Part shown: piece by piece, positions 50,766-60,987 of the stretch | Layout: every line of letters begins with the position of its first letter | How positions within the stretch are numbered: the first letter of the stretch is position 1 | Assembly (NCBI GenBank): GCA_030407315.1 | Contig: JALQPE010000083.1 | Location: 372,001 to 436,000 of the forward strand | Direction: 5' to 3' | Source: Asparagopsis taxiformis | Lineage: Eukaryota > Rhodophyta > Florideophyceae > Bonnemaisoniales > Bonnemaisoniaceae | Length of the DNA stretch: 64,000 bases | Program-made: the position numbers and the translations under genes | Notes under the pieces: model-generated | Databases searched by the model: none | The model's input: only the letters and a program-made list of their open reading frames with translations | Told to the model about the DNA's origin: nothing

Positions 50766-53354
50766 TCATACATTCATATACCAATATTCAAATCCATAGC
50801 TCCTCGACGATTCGCCATACCGTGACACCACCACTGCCGCCCGTCCTCGTCCAGCCGGTGCTGTACATTGTATGCTTCGTCCATTCCTAAAGTCACTTAC
50901 TTTCACGCAAGGTTTCCCGCCGACAGTCACCGTCAGCGGTGCGTCCAGATTCCACCCGCTGATCGTGATGCGATTCCCCCCGCGTCGCGGTCCACGGAAC
51001 GGGTTCACGCTAGTCACCACCAGAATTCTTGGGTTCACCTCCGTTGGATGCAGTACAACCACCTTACTTTGCGATACTCGTGGCATCACGACCGCACCGT
51101 TTGGCGCCAGCGCAGCAGTTAATCCAGAGCATCCAATCAGTTCCGATTTAGACTTGACCTTGCCACTCTTCTTCAACTGTATCCGATATGTGGTGCCCTG
51201 GCCTCGCACCGCAAATTTGGTAGCTAACAGATCACCACGCATTTGAGCACCAAATGTGTTGGCAGTGTATTCTATGATCCCGTTTGTGCTAGACTCCAGT
51301 TGAGTAATAGGTCGCACGAAAACTCGGCCCTTGTGAGCGCACTGCTTCTTGTCGTACCGGCCTCGATTGCGATTCGCATACCCATGATAGCTGTAGCGTC
51401 GAACTAGGTACAACGCATCCAATTCTGTGAACGCCACATCTTCCGAATTGCAACTAGTGCTCTTCGGACCAAACCCAGTGTTGGCACCGTTATCCGTAGC
51501 ATACAATGCGCCGCTAGAATGAAGCACATGGTCATACGAATTTCTAAACCCGCTTGCGAAAATGCGGACTTGTCCGGAAACTTGATACGCCTTCTCAGGA
51601 TTTTCCAATTGAGAATATCTTATATGTCCATTGAATCCCTTCTTTGAAACTGGTGCAATCAAAATCGCACCAGACAGCGGTGAGTCTGGTATACCGCCTA
51701 GACGATCATCCGCAACCCCGGCATTGGTGCTGCCAGCCACTGAAATGAGCATATTTCCTTGTTGGTCAAAACTGAGACTGTTTACCGAGTGATCAAAGTT
51801 GGACACAGGTAGGCCAGTAATGATTGTGTCCACTTTCTCAAGGCATGCCTTGCTCGTGCGCCTGAGCACAATTATTTCTCCGTTATGCCATCCTTGCTCG
51901 AATGGGAAAATTTCTCGTGACAACCACGACATTGTACTAGCTGATGCGTACAACTTGATTGCTCCACCTTCTGCGGGATTGAACGCGACACCCAACACAC
52001 TTCTTTGCGGGCCTACTTTAGGGGATTGACAATGGTCGGAGACTACGTAATCCAATCCAACAGTGAGAGCATGAACAAATCCATTCAGACTTCCGAGATA
52101 ATATCTTCCGTCCGGGCCGAGCGTAATTGACGTTGGCTGTGCAATTTCAAAAGTCGAACCATCGCGCGATTTCAATTCCTCCTTTTGGAAGCCGATTGGA
52201 TGGTAGTAGCCGATTGGGCCGTTACTTGGTCCATCAAGGTCGGAAAAACTTGCGGTCAAAAACGGAAGGGTATTGGAAGCGCCCACTTCATTAATGACTC
52301 TGATAAGACGCTCTCCACTTCCACCCGGAATGATACATGTAAGGGTGAACTGATTGACGAAAACGGGATTTTCACAGCGACTTGTACCGACTTGAATGCT
52401 TCGAACTTTGACTAGACTGCTGCCAGAGATAGTAATTCTAGTACCAACGGGTGCTCTTCTAGGCTCCACCATGTGCAGGACGGGAAGATAAGCCTCTGGA
52501 ATATGATAGAGTCGATTTGCAGGAACGGGAGTCCAAGAGGTTGCCATAGGGGTGCGCCAGAAAAGAGCAAAGCTCATTTGCATACGTTCAGGACGAGCAC
52601 GCCTATAGAAAACATCGAGACGTTGAAAACCCTTATTGAAAAAGGTAACAGGTGTAATCAACTCTGGGAGTGCGCCAGCAGCGAGATTTCGACCGCCAAT
52701 TCTCAAGCCGCAGTGTGCACCTTCACACAGGAGGCGAAATCGATACATACCTGCTTGATAAAACTCTATATTGCCGAGTACGCGTGCAGAGAAGGGATCT
52801 GGGAGGAGAAATTCTGGAAAATCGGAACGTGCCCTCATCTTGAGCTGAGGGACGGTTCTGGAAAACGAGGGTCTGATGGCGGGGGGCGGGACGCGTTCAT
52901 CGGGGGCCCACGGCAATCCGGGATAGAACCAGATGCGAATGTTGGGTCTTGTGGCGGGATAGACGGTGACGGTTGTCGAAGCGGTCGAAGTGTCACCGGT
53001 GTTATCGGTAACGGTAAGCGAAACGGTAGTACGGCCCAAATTGAAAAAGACGGTGCATTTTTTCGCGGAGCATATTCGACGGCCGTCGATTCGCCAGACG
53101 TAGGAGACGATGCGGCCGGTGGCGCCGGTGCGGGGGTTGAGATAATGGGAATGGGAGAGTTCACCGGAAAGTGTGACTCGTGCGCGAGAATTCTGGAGCA
53201 GATCAGCGACTGCGTAGGGGCCGCCGGGGACGGCGTGTGCGCGATGATTGAAGCCATTGTTGAGGTTGGACTGTGCGAGGGCGACCAAGACGAGGGCGAG
53301 GAGGAGTGGGATGCGGATAGGGAGTTGGAGGGAGGGAGGTGGAGACGACGACAT
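50766..53354 (-). CDS. Secreted PKD/PA14/IPT/sugar-dehydrogenase-like propeller protein, copy 1
   Basis: An 862-aa secreted protein starting at the ATG at 53354; an open frame upstream is not conserved. A signal peptide (LPIRIPLLLALVLVALAQS) is followed by a PKD-like domain (about 45-135, GGPYAV...VSLTVTDNTGD) and a PA14-like domain (about 160-280, GMYRFRLLCEGAHCGLRIGG). Then come IPT/TIG (about 290-370, PVGTRITISGSSLVKVRSIQVG), a long six-bladed propeller like glucose/sorbosone dehydrogenases (about 395-770, ASGFRNSYDHVLHSSGALYATDNGAN, GYANRNRGR), and a C-terminal IPT (PFRGPRRGGNRITISGWNL) ending YGFEYWYMNV. Cys pairs suggest extracellular disulfides. The closest relative is the paralogue at 60988-63585. 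It could be a wall or matrix oxidoreductase or adhesin; the reaction is unknown. Confidence 0.82.
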   Translation of the reverse strand: MSSSPPPSLQLPIRIPLLLALVLVALAQSNLNNGFNHRAHAVPGGPYAVADLLQNSRARVTLSGELSHSHYLNPRTGATGRIVSYVWRIDGRRICSAKKCTVFFNLGRTTVSLTVTDNTGDTSTASTTVTVYPATRPNIRIWFYPGLPWAPDERVPPPAIRPSFSRTVPQLKMRARSDFPEFLLPDPFSARVLGNIEFYQAGMYRFRLLCEGAHCGLRIGGRNLAAGALPELITPVTFFNKGFQRLDVFYRRARPERMQMSFALFWRTPMATSWTPVPANRLYHIPEAYLPVLHMVEPRRAPVGTRITISGSSLVKVRSIQVGTSRCENPVFVNQFTLTCIIPGGSGERLIRVINEVGASNTLPFLTASFSDLDGPSNGPIGYYHPIGFQKEELKSRDGSTFEIAQPTSITLGPDGRYYLGSLNGFVHALTVGLDYVVSDHCQSPKVGPQRSVLGVAFNPAEGGAIKLYASASTMSWLSREIFPFEQGWHNGEIIVLRRTSKACLEKVDTIITGLPVSNFDHSVNSLSFDQQGNMLISVAGSTNAGVADDRLGGIPDSPLSGAILIAPVSKKGFNGHIRYSQLENPEKAYQVSGQVRIFASGFRNSYDHVLHSSGALYATDNGANTGFGPKSTSCNSEDVAFTELDALYLVRRYSYHGYANRNRGRYDKKQCAHKGRVFVRPITQLESSTNGIIEYTANTFGAQMRGDLLATKFAVRGQGTTYRIQLKKSGKVKSKSELIGCSGLTAALAPNGAVVMPRVSQSKVVVLHPTEVNPRILVVTSVNPFRGPRRGGNRITISGWNLDAPLTVTVGGKPCVKVSDFRNGRSIQCTAPAGRGRAAVVVSRYGESSRSYGFEYWYMNV

Positions 53355-54330
53355 GACGAGGGGAATGCGGCGGGAGCAAGGCGTGATAGAGGAGGGCGCA
53401 TCGGATCGTAGAGCGCTGATAAGGGGTCGAAGAGGGCGACTGTAGATACGTGTAGGATGATGGGGACGTGAGGTCGATGAGAATGCACCGTGACGAGTGA
53501 AGTATGGAAGGACAGATGTCGTGTGATGATTGAGTATGGAAGGAACGAACCATAGTGGTTGAATTATGCGCTGTGTGGAATGCGTTTGGAAACAGTTATA
53601 TGAGCAAATAAAGAGGGAGTACGTGGGAATGGCGTAACAAGAGATAGTGACATCTGCATGCAACACTTGGCGAGGACACAGCGTCACTATCTATCGTCGT
53701 CTACTCCAACCGCTCCGCTCCGGTGTGTGCCGTTCTGCGCCGCGTGTCGTACCGTGTGGCGCCGCGCCGCGACTCGTTGATCGATACCTTACATACTCGA
53801 CAACATCTTGTCACTTGCTTCCCGACAGCACATTACACTGTAATATCAATTCACAACTTTCAATCACTTGCACATCCATCATCATACTGAGCTCAGCTCA
53901 GTTGAGCAGCAGTACACTGTACATCCATTCCCAGTTCCGTGCGGTTCCACCTTGTTTGACATTGCTGCAGGGTTGTCACGCACTTGTAAGCATTTGCTTC
54001 ATTGGCCGTCGACATCAGCACAAACTCGCCTCAGAAACCGTCGACAAGACATTGCTCTCACTATCGTGTCAACCGCTCCACAGATACAATACGCACACTC
54101 CGTACACACAAAAATATACAAACAGTGCTGCACATTCTTCACTGTTTACACCACCGCGCCATATCACTCACTCACGTTCCAACTCTCTACGGCATACACA
54201 CCGCCTTGTTTACACATGTAATTCAACTGCCTCGTCATTTACATACTCCACGCCTTCACACAAAACATAGCTCAACGATACCATTGCACTATAATATTAC
54301 ATCATGCACACCACATGTCAAACCACTATG
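53355..54330. other. Intergenic region of about 1 kb
   Basis: This is the promoter side of the copy-1 gene and the 3' side of the amine oxidase gene. The sequence is T/C-rich with no exon or RNA recognised. Confidence 0.4.
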
Positions 54331-57300
54331 CTATTCCCCATTCTCCAAGTACATCTTGAAGTACATCTCTTTCTGAGGTCCGTTCCCAAACACCGCCTTG
54401 CGCAAGTACTCCCGCAGACATCGCTTCTTCATTAGACCACCGTCCTTCTTGTAGATGGCAATCGCAATTCGATTCAGAACCTCCGCATACGAAAGCTCAT
54501 TCTTATAAGCCGCTGCCGCATGTTTCCTCAGGCCTCGTTCCACGTCCTTCGAGTACCGCTGTTCCAGTAGACTAACATTCAACCCTACCAACCGCTTTCG
54601 GTTGTTAATTTCTTCAAACGGCCTCGGAAACGCTTCCCGTCGCGCCTTCACAGCTACTTTGCTATGGAATCTCAAAAAGTCGTTTGCAAACGTATCATCA
54701 GCTTCCGCCCTCTCCCGAATCCGCAAGAACACCAACTGTCGCACCTTCACTCGTTGGTCCTCCCACGACCCTCGCCCTTTCGCCGACGTTGTCAAATAGG
54801 CAATCTCATCAATTACATCCGTCAAATTCCCATCTACACCCAAGAACGATACTAAAAACCGAGACAATGCAGCTTCCCTTCTATCAGTCCAATATTCCTT
54901 CACATCCGCAGCCGTAACCGTGATCGCAACATCAAACGAAATCGTGCTCGTCAACGCCGTGTTGCTCACCAGTACCCCCTCATTTCCTGGCGGCGTGCTA
55001 CTAGCTGGTGTGGACTCATTAACCTGCGGAGTGCTACCGGTCAGAGGACTTTCCGTCTCTAAAATACTCTCGTTGCCAACCGGTGTATCATAGATTTCCG
55101 TTTCTTTCTGTACACCAACGCTCAAGTCACCCGATACTTCCACGTACCCTCGCGTTACACATGCCATGATCTCCTTCGCTGCTCGAATCCCAGTTTCATG
55201 TGCACCGTGAACACATTGCCAACCGAGATCGCTGCAGTGCTCGCCGGCAAAGAATAGATAGGGATGTGTCGAGTCTTTTGGCTCCGGAGCTGCAAGCTCA
55301 TCAATCATTTGCCAGCTGCTACCGCATGGCATAAATGAATATGAACCTTTTGAAAACGGATCCGAATCCCATCGCGTCACAATGTATTCTTCAGGCGCTG
55401 GCAATCGATCCCACGGTAGTGACCGAAGCGGCTCGACCAACTCATCTTCATCTTCACTATCACCGCTTTTCTTGCCAATCCCGCTGTCTTCGTCTTTCGA
55501 CACCGCCTTCTCCTTTGCCTTCAATACATTATTTTGTTCTGCCGGCACCGTAGTCTTCGCCAAAAGGTCCGGTAAGACATTGGCAATTTTCAATCCACAG
55601 CTCTCACAAATAAGCTCTTCTCGACTACCAGAACAGGTGGAAGCTGCATTTGCCTGTGGTGGGGCAGGGCGCTTGCAATGTTCACAAATATTCATCAACT
55701 TTGCGACTCGGTGCCTAGCCATCGCAACCCTAGCATGCGAACTTGGACCCGGTTCACTAGGCGAGTTATCCGATTCATCCGCAGCTGGCTCGCAAAACAT
55801 ACCCCCTAGCACCATCAGTACCTCTGCAACTACAGCTTCATCCGACATGCCCCAGTAGCCACTTGCGAACCCACTATCAGCAAATACATGAACAAGTAGA
55901 ACACCAGTTTTTCCATAGCTGTGGAGATTAAAGAACTGGAATCTAGAATCCACGCAGTTAAGCTGCGGAACTTTTGGTGGCCAGAAGACGTGGTCTTCAC
56001 GGAATCGCAAAATGATCTTGTTGTGAACACCCATACCCATGCCTTCGATAGCCTCCATCTTTTCTTCTGAAAGCGGTGGAGAAAAGGTCACGGTACCCTC
56101 TCCATGAGTGTCTTTGAGAACACCGAGGGGAAGCGTGATAACAGCATATTCACATTCATGCACCTCCCCACTGCGGGTCGAGACACAGACAGTGCGCGTA
56201 GGGGTCGATGGATCGCCGATCCATTCTGAAGAACTGGACTCTGCAACGCGGGCGCGTTTCTGAGAGCGTGTAGCCATACGGGCCGAAATGTCAAGTTCAT
56301 GCTGTACGGAACCTGGTACAGTGTCATGCATTGACACGCCACACACGACCTGACCAGTGCGAATATCCACACCCTCCTTAAGACGGTCGACGAGGAACGG
56401 TGTATAGCCATCAAGGACGATACGGTCACCCTTACCTGCTTTCCGGGAGGCGACCACCGTTCTAACTGGTTTTTGGGTGGCAAGAATAGCCTTTTTGAGA
56501 CGGGATGATTCGAGCTTTATGGTGCGCGGCGACATGGATGGAACTTCGCCTGGGAAAGGGGGATCGTCCTCTTCGAACTTGACGCCGATATGAGCATCAA
56601 CACTAGTGATTTCCATGCCAGCACTTGCTTGCATAAGGGCCATATCCGACATAGGGGAACAGTACCCGACCGATCTTGCACAGATTTTCTTGAGCACAGC
56701 CTTTTCAACCGAAGTGAGCTGCCGACCATCAAGCTGCTCCAACACGTACTGCACACCGCAATCGAAGACCGACTGCATATTGGCTGCACCATCATCGCTC
56801 TGCGATGCCACAGCGGCCATGTAGCGTGAAGCCATGAAGAAAATATGATGCACCTCTACTATAGTCGAAGTCGGAATACGTGTACCAGTGAGGTCGTTAA
56901 ACCAGAGAGCATGTTCTGTGGATTCATAAAATCCGCCTCCAGCCACAACTGGTGCGCGAATGCCGGCTTCGATCGCGCGAGCAAATACGAGCTGATTGTC
57001 ATCACCGCATCCGTGCATTATCGAGGCGCCGATATCGACGCTAATGCGCGCACAGGGGCCGATTGTGCGAGTGGGATTTATGGATCCGGCTGCGAGGTGT
57101 TGGAAGGAGTGTTTTGTGATGGGGGCATGCTGGTCGGATGTCGGATGCGGCGGGACGGGGGGCGGCGGAGCAGGGGCTGGGGCGAGTGGCTGGTCAGGGG
57201 AGGGATGATCGGCGAGGTCGGGCGGCTTCTCAACGCCATTGAGCCAATGGGTGAGCACACGACCTCCCGGGCGATGACGCGCCTCGAGGACGACGACGGA

Positions 57301-57465
57301 GAGCTCGAGCGGGGCTGCGAGGAGGGTCTGGGCGCACGAAAGGCCGGCAACGCCCGCTCCGATAATGAGTACTCGCGGCGGTGGGAGTGGGGCGGGCGCC
57401 TGCGCCTGCGGCAGTGGCGGCGGGTGCGCGGGCTGTGGCGGTTGTGGTGGATGTTGCGGCCGCAT
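54331..57465 (-). CDS. LSD1-like FAD amine oxidase with zinc-ribbon insert and helical C-terminal extension
   Basis: A 1044-aa protein starting at the ATG at 57465. After a Pro-rich leader, RVLIIGAGVAGLSCAQTLL (about 31-49) is the FAD Rossmann motif and VVVLEARHRPGGRV continues it. DIGASIMHG, RIVLDGYTPFLVDRLKEGVDIRTGQVV, YAVITLPLGVLKD and FFAGEHCSDLGWQCVHGAHETGIRAAKEI complete the LSD/polyamine-oxidase fold. No SWIRM or tower domain is seen. Instead a C-x2-C...C-x2-C module (CEHCKRP..., ICESCG) sits at about residues 592-626, followed by a Lys/Glu/Ser-rich acidic insert. The last ~280 residues are Ser/Thr-rich, then helical and basic, and match nothing I know. Histone H3K4 demethylase or polyamine oxidase are possible roles. 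Confidence 0.8.
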   Translation of the reverse strand: MRPQHPPQPPQPAHPPPLPQAQAPAPLPPPRVLIIGAGVAGLSCAQTLLAAPLELSVVVLEARHRPGGRVLTHWLNGVEKPPDLADHPSPDQPLAPAPAPPPPVPPHPTSDQHAPITKHSFQHLAAGSINPTRTIGPCARISVDIGASIMHGCGDDNQLVFARAIEAGIRAPVVAGGGFYESTEHALWFNDLTGTRIPTSTIVEVHHIFFMASRYMAAVASQSDDGAANMQSVFDCGVQYVLEQLDGRQLTSVEKAVLKKICARSVGYCSPMSDMALMQASAGMEITSVDAHIGVKFEEDDPPFPGEVPSMSPRTIKLESSRLKKAILATQKPVRTVVASRKAGKGDRIVLDGYTPFLVDRLKEGVDIRTGQVVCGVSMHDTVPGSVQHELDISARMATRSQKRARVAESSSSEWIGDPSTPTRTVCVSTRSGEVHECEYAVITLPLGVLKDTHGEGTVTFSPPLSEEKMEAIEGMGMGVHNKIILRFREDHVFWPPKVPQLNCVDSRFQFFNLHSYGKTGVLLVHVFADSGFASGYWGMSDEAVVAEVLMVLGGMFCEPAADESDNSPSEPGPSSHARVAMARHRVAKLMNICEHCKRPAPPQANAASTCSGSREELICESCGLKIANVLPDLLAKTTVPAEQNNVLKAKEKAVSKDEDSGIGKKSGDSEDEDELVEPLRSLPWDRLPAPEEYIVTRWDSDPFSKGSYSFMPCGSSWQMIDELAAPEPKDSTHPYLFFAGEHCSDLGWQCVHGAHETGIRAAKEIMACVTRGYVEVSGDLSVGVQKETEIYDTPVGNESILETESPLTGSTPQVNESTPASSTPPGNEGVLVSNTALTSTISFDVAITVTAADVKEYWTDRREAALSRFLVSFLGVDGNLTDVIDEIAYLTTSAKGRGSWEDQRVKVRQLVFLRIRERAEADDTFANDFLRFHSKVAVKARREAFPRPFEEINNRKRLVGLNVSLLEQRYSKDVERGLRKHAAAAYKNELSYAEVLNRIAIAIYKKDGGLMKKRCLREYLRKAVFGNGPQKEMYFKMYLENGE

Positions 57466-57826
57466 GTGGACGCATGCGGGGGCGAGCTGAAAGGTGTTGT
57501 AGTGGGGGGGAGAGTGGCGGATGTGTGACGTATGAGAGAAAGTTGAGGTGCGAGAGTATGGAAGGATGAGTGATGCTGGTGCCGGAGTTGGGCGGGGCGC
57601 CACCACAGTGAGTTGTCGACGGATCAAAAGTGAAGCAGAGCAAAGTAGAAAAGCGCTGCCGTTGAAAGAAGTGTCAACAGAGAGTAAAAAAAGTTGCCAA
57701 GCCAAATAAAGTTGCCACGTGTACACTTTCAACTTCTGTAAGCATCGTCGAGCTCCGATCTGCACTTGACTGTGTTTGTTTTGTTTTTGCTTGCGATGCA
57801 ACTCGAGACCTCGGGTTGATCATCTT
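57466..57826. promoter_or_regulatory. Divergent promoter region
   Basis: This 361-bp spacer lies between the divergent amine oxidase and zinc-finger genes. It holds both promoters; no element is recognised. Confidence 0.35.
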
Positions 57827-58192
57827 ATGGCGTTTCTTTGTGCGGCTACGGCCGCGCGTTTCGTCTCCGCGGCACCATGCGCCACCATCCATCAATCGCT
57901 GACGCCCGTCTATCGCCGATGTCGTGTTGCGCCGACATACCGGAAACGAAGCGGTCGAGTAACCATGCAAACGCCAGTTGCCAAACCGGATTGCACTGCT
58001 TGTGACGGCACTGGCACTTTGCCTTGTACATACTGCAATGCGTTTGGCTTTGTTGAAGTCAATGCTGAAACGGTGTGGCGAACATGTCAATATTGCGAAG
58101 GCGCTGGTAGCACACCTTGCAAAGATTGCAAACCTGCAGTTGCCGTTGCCGACGAGCACAAGAAAACAAGTGACGAGCCGCCTCAGTCATAG
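57827..58192 (+). CDS. Plastid DnaJ-type zinc-finger protein (BSD2/LQY1-like)
   Basis: A 121-aa protein from the ATG at 57827. The leader (MAFLCAATAARFVSAAPCATIHQS) is transit-peptide-like. Residues ~55-105 carry four C-x2-C motifs in DnaJ central-domain arrangement: CTACDGTGTLPC, CTYCNAFGFV, CQYCEGAGSTPC and CKDCK. Such stand-alone domains (BSD2, LQY1/PSA2) act as plastid chaperones for Rubisco or photosystem assembly. The length and one-domain design fit BSD2, and the last CxxC lacks the GxG. A TTTAATAAATT element near 58205 is a plausible polyadenylation signal. Intronless. Confidence 0.8.
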   Translation: MAFLCAATAARFVSAAPCATIHQSLTPVYRRCRVAPTYRKRSGRVTMQTPVAKPDCTACDGTGTLPCTYCNAFGFVEVNAETVWRTCQYCEGAGSTPCKDCKPAVAVADEHKKTSDEPPQS

Positions 58193-58386
58193 ACTTGCTC
58201 AATTTTTAATAAATTCCACAGTACCCGCGCTACCCTTCCAAGGTAGAATCAACCACCAAGTAAAATGAAGTCGCCCTTCGCACTCACATCTGTGCTACTC
58301 TGTCTCCACGGTCCCAATCTGCACGACGCACTTCACGCAGCAGACCGACCGCCAACACCAGCACTCGGTACAGTGTACATCCGATC

Positions 58387-59037
58387 ATGCCGTCATCATG
58401 CACGCTTCACCGTTCCCGTCTAACCAAACCAGCCACAGACCTCATCGCTTCACAGGGTATCACCACTGCAATCTCGCTCACACCATTCGAGCAAAACCTG
58501 CCCACATTGACGCCACATCTCGTTCACCTTGCACGCACGCACGCGCAACGCGACGCCCATCTGGTGCGCTGTCTGCAACCAAACGACGCTCCGCCCAGTC
58601 GCGGCGTGCATTTCGTGGACGCAGCCGACGACCTTGCACAAGCCGACGAGCTGGCGGCGCAATTCATGGCTGCGCTATCTGAAACGCGCACGCACGATAC
58701 TACACGCTCGTCCAATCGCACGCCGTGTGCGACGGCTGTCGGCATGGTCGGCGTGCTACTCACCGGGCCGGGCGATTGGGCTGCCATGCTTCCGTCGCCT
58801 GTGAAACATTTGGATGATTTGCTGCCGCTGCCGCCGCAGACGTGGCAGTGTAGCGACGCGTCGTCGCAGAGCGCTGTGCGCGGTTTGGCTTGCTGGAGCG
58901 GCTGCGGACTTGTTCGTACTGACGCGCGTAAATCAATTGCAGAGCGTTGCGCACCCGGCGAGGGGCGTCTCGATTTGTTGCACCTCGTTGAGGAGATGCT
59001 CTCCAAGACGGGACTAGTCGAGAGGTACGGCGCCTAG
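58387..59037 (+). CDS. Unknown protein, 216 aa
   Basis: An ATG-started frame with coding-like composition (Leu/Ala-rich helices, balanced acidic residues) but no motif I recognise. About residues 115-150 include MVGVLLTGPGDWAAMLPSP, and the C-terminus is helical (LDLLHLVEEMLSKTGLVERYGA). An overlapping frame at 58265-58424 starts with a hydrophobic MKSPFALTSVLLCLHGPNLHDAL and could be the true N-terminus if a small intron or indel joined the two frames. No splice pair is obvious. It lies 195 bp after the zinc-finger gene stop on the same strand. No function is claimed. Confidence 0.55.
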   Translation: MPSSCTLHRSRLTKPATDLIASQGITTAISLTPFEQNLPTLTPHLVHLARTHAQRDAHLVRCLQPNDAPPSRGVHFVDAADDLAQADELAAQFMAALSETRTHDTTRSSNRTPCATAVGMVGVLLTGPGDWAAMLPSPVKHLDDLLPLPPQTWQCSDASSQSAVRGLACWSGCGLVRTDARKSIAERCAPGEGRLDLLHLVEEMLSKTGLVERYGA

Positions 59038-59212
59038 ACGGCAAAGATGGAAGCTACTGTACGAGCTGCGACGTTCGTTGCAGTAAATCAACCTTTATGT
59101 ACACTGTCAATTCACCGATAAAATAGCTTGGTACTCGCGCACCCACTCAACCTACCGCATGCTCAACACTAATCCACTCATGCGCATTGCACCGTAGCCG
59201 AACCATGCCAGC

Positions 59213-60739
59213 CTAGATACCACTGCCTTCAGTAAGCTCCAGTTCCGTCTCGTAAATCGGTCGACAGATTGCCGCATCAGGTCCAAAACTATTTTGCTTG
59301 CATGCCGAAACCACGAGCGAGTACAAAAGCACTCCAACTAGAGCGAGAATTGTACCGGCAATATTTAAAACGCTCATGGTCGTCTTAAAGAAAATGATTG
59401 ATGTCACGATTACCACAGCACGCTTCACACAGTTGCCCACAGAGTGCGTCACAGGACTGACCTTTTGCAGTATCATGTAGCTGGACAGCACATCCACACA
59501 GCGACAGAACCCGCCTATAATGAGCATTTTGAATAGACGCGATCTGCTCATGCCAGTTACTGCTGGCGCAACAGCTGCACCAAGTAAAGGTATCCCTTCG
59601 TATAGAAAACACACAGGGGCAAGGATGAAACAAGCCATGATGGACATGGTAGAAAAAAGATTCACATTATCCAACGCTGCTAAAGTAGATTCCTCTTCAG
59701 CAGAAATGGGCACATTGTTTCCGTTTCTATCCTTTTTAGGTTCGCCACTACCTCGACTCATAACCTTTTTCGAAAGCACATTACGAGACTGCAGCGCGAG
59801 ATTGGAACCAATCGCGGAGAAAAAGCCAATCCAATTGAACGAAGCTTCAGTAGCAGATGCAAGTGCCACACCGGCCACAATGGGAAACAAGGAACCAAGA
59901 ATACCCCATGTCGGTACATCACCCAAAATCGAGGGGGTGAGAGCGACCGAAAAAAAGGGCTCAGTACTTTTCACCGTATGCGTAAACGCTACAGAAACTT
60001 TTCCGAGCGACATGTTGGTGAGAAGAAAACCAGCAGCATGTAGAACGGCCAGAGGACCTGCAGCGCGAATCAAAAACTTGTTGAATGGAGGTGGTTTCTT
60101 AAATGGCGACAGCCAGACCAAAGCCATAGCAGCGCCGGCGACAGCAAACTGGGCGACGGTGCAGGTTAACGGGAAAGGGAAAACTTTGAGCACTTGCTTG
60201 TTATAAACATTGAAAACGGTATTAGACCAATACCAAGTAGCGAATAGAGCGGTCAATAACAACGTTGCACCCAAACTGGAATCGAAACCAGCGGCAAGCT
60301 GACGCTTGAGTCTATCAACATCGAACCTTTTCTCATCAGGACGACGCTTGACAAGCTTGCGGGGAATGATAGTCTCACTGGCGAGGGAGCCGTCATCAAT
60401 CTGCAGAGCGCCGGAGGCGTCCACAAGCGAGGCGGGGACGTTTTTGACGGGGTCTATCATAATATCTGGCTGACCGAGGCGCGAGATGGCAATTTCCGGG
60501 CGCGGGTCATCCTGAGCGGTAGGGGGGGCATCGTTGGGGTCGGAAGCGGAGGCGTCCTGGGATGGTTGGGGATCGGAATTGGACGCGTCGCCGGATATGG
60601 GGCGCGAGTCTGCACCAGCGCCTGCAGCGGCGAGACGCCAGCGCGTGCGGCGGAGGCATCGGGAAACGGCTGGACGAGAGGGTGCGAGAATGGGACGCGA
60701 GGAGGGGTGCACAAAGGCGGTTAGTAAAAGGACGCGCAT
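59213..60739 (-). CDS. Plastid triose-phosphate/phosphate translocator (TPT/pPT family)
   Basis: A 508-aa inner-envelope antiporter exporting triose phosphate in exchange for phosphate. The first ~170 residues are a long transit peptide and hydrophilic extension, rich in Pro, Asp, Ser and Arg. Ten membrane segments follow (about 185-470). Family landmarks are YWSNTVFNVYNKQVLKVFPFPLT, KVSVAFTHTVKSTEPFFSVAL, GVALASATEASFNWIGF, LALQSRNVLSKKVM, SSYMILQKVSPVTHSVGNCVKRAVVI and TILALVGVLLYS. These include the Lys in VFNVYNK, the THTVK Lys and the NCVKR Lys/Arg that bind the substrate phosphate. The membrane core and length match plant pPTs; the extra N-terminal ~80 residues are unusual. TPT versus PPT/GPT cannot be separated by eye. 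Confidence 0.88.
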   Translation of the reverse strand: MRVLLLTAFVHPSSRPILAPSRPAVSRCLRRTRWRLAAAGAGADSRPISGDASNSDPQPSQDASASDPNDAPPTAQDDPRPEIAISRLGQPDIMIDPVKNVPASLVDASGALQIDDGSLASETIIPRKLVKRRPDEKRFDVDRLKRQLAAGFDSSLGATLLLTALFATWYWSNTVFNVYNKQVLKVFPFPLTCTVAQFAVAGAAMALVWLSPFKKPPPFNKFLIRAAGPLAVLHAAGFLLTNMSLGKVSVAFTHTVKSTEPFFSVALTPSILGDVPTWGILGSLFPIVAGVALASATEASFNWIGFFSAIGSNLALQSRNVLSKKVMSRGSGEPKKDRNGNNVPISAEEESTLAALDNVNLFSTMSIMACFILAPVCFLYEGIPLLGAAVAPAVTGMSRSRLFKMLIIGGFCRCVDVLSSYMILQKVSPVTHSVGNCVKRAVVIVTSIIFFKTTMSVLNIAGTILALVGVLLYSLVVSACKQNSFGPDAAICRPIYETELELTEGSGI

Positions 60740-60987
60740 GACGATGAGACGAAGGGGAGGCGGTAGATGGGTGCGATGCGATGCGATGCGATATTGTTAC
60801 AGGGATGCGCTCGTCTCGTTGTGTTTCGGCCAAATCTAGTGGATGGGCGTGACATGGTGAATGGAGCACTTATTGGGTTGAGATATTATAAATACGGCCA
60901 CGGCGCAGTGATTGGCTTATGCGAAATGGCCCGTGACGTGATGCACACGTGCATGTGCTGCGCATCTGCACATCGCTCTCTTTTTAC
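60740..60987. repeat. Short intergenic spacer with GCGAT tandem repeat
   Basis: This 248-bp spacer upstream of the translocator ATG contains about four GCGAT units at 60773-60793 and a TATA-like attataaata near 60887. It also holds the 3' end of the copy-2 secreted-protein gene. Confidence 0.5.

Noticed and set aside
53355..53687. Upstream extension of the copy-1 secreted protein by 111 codons
   Set aside because: Paralogue starts directly with its signal peptide, and the extension would bury it.
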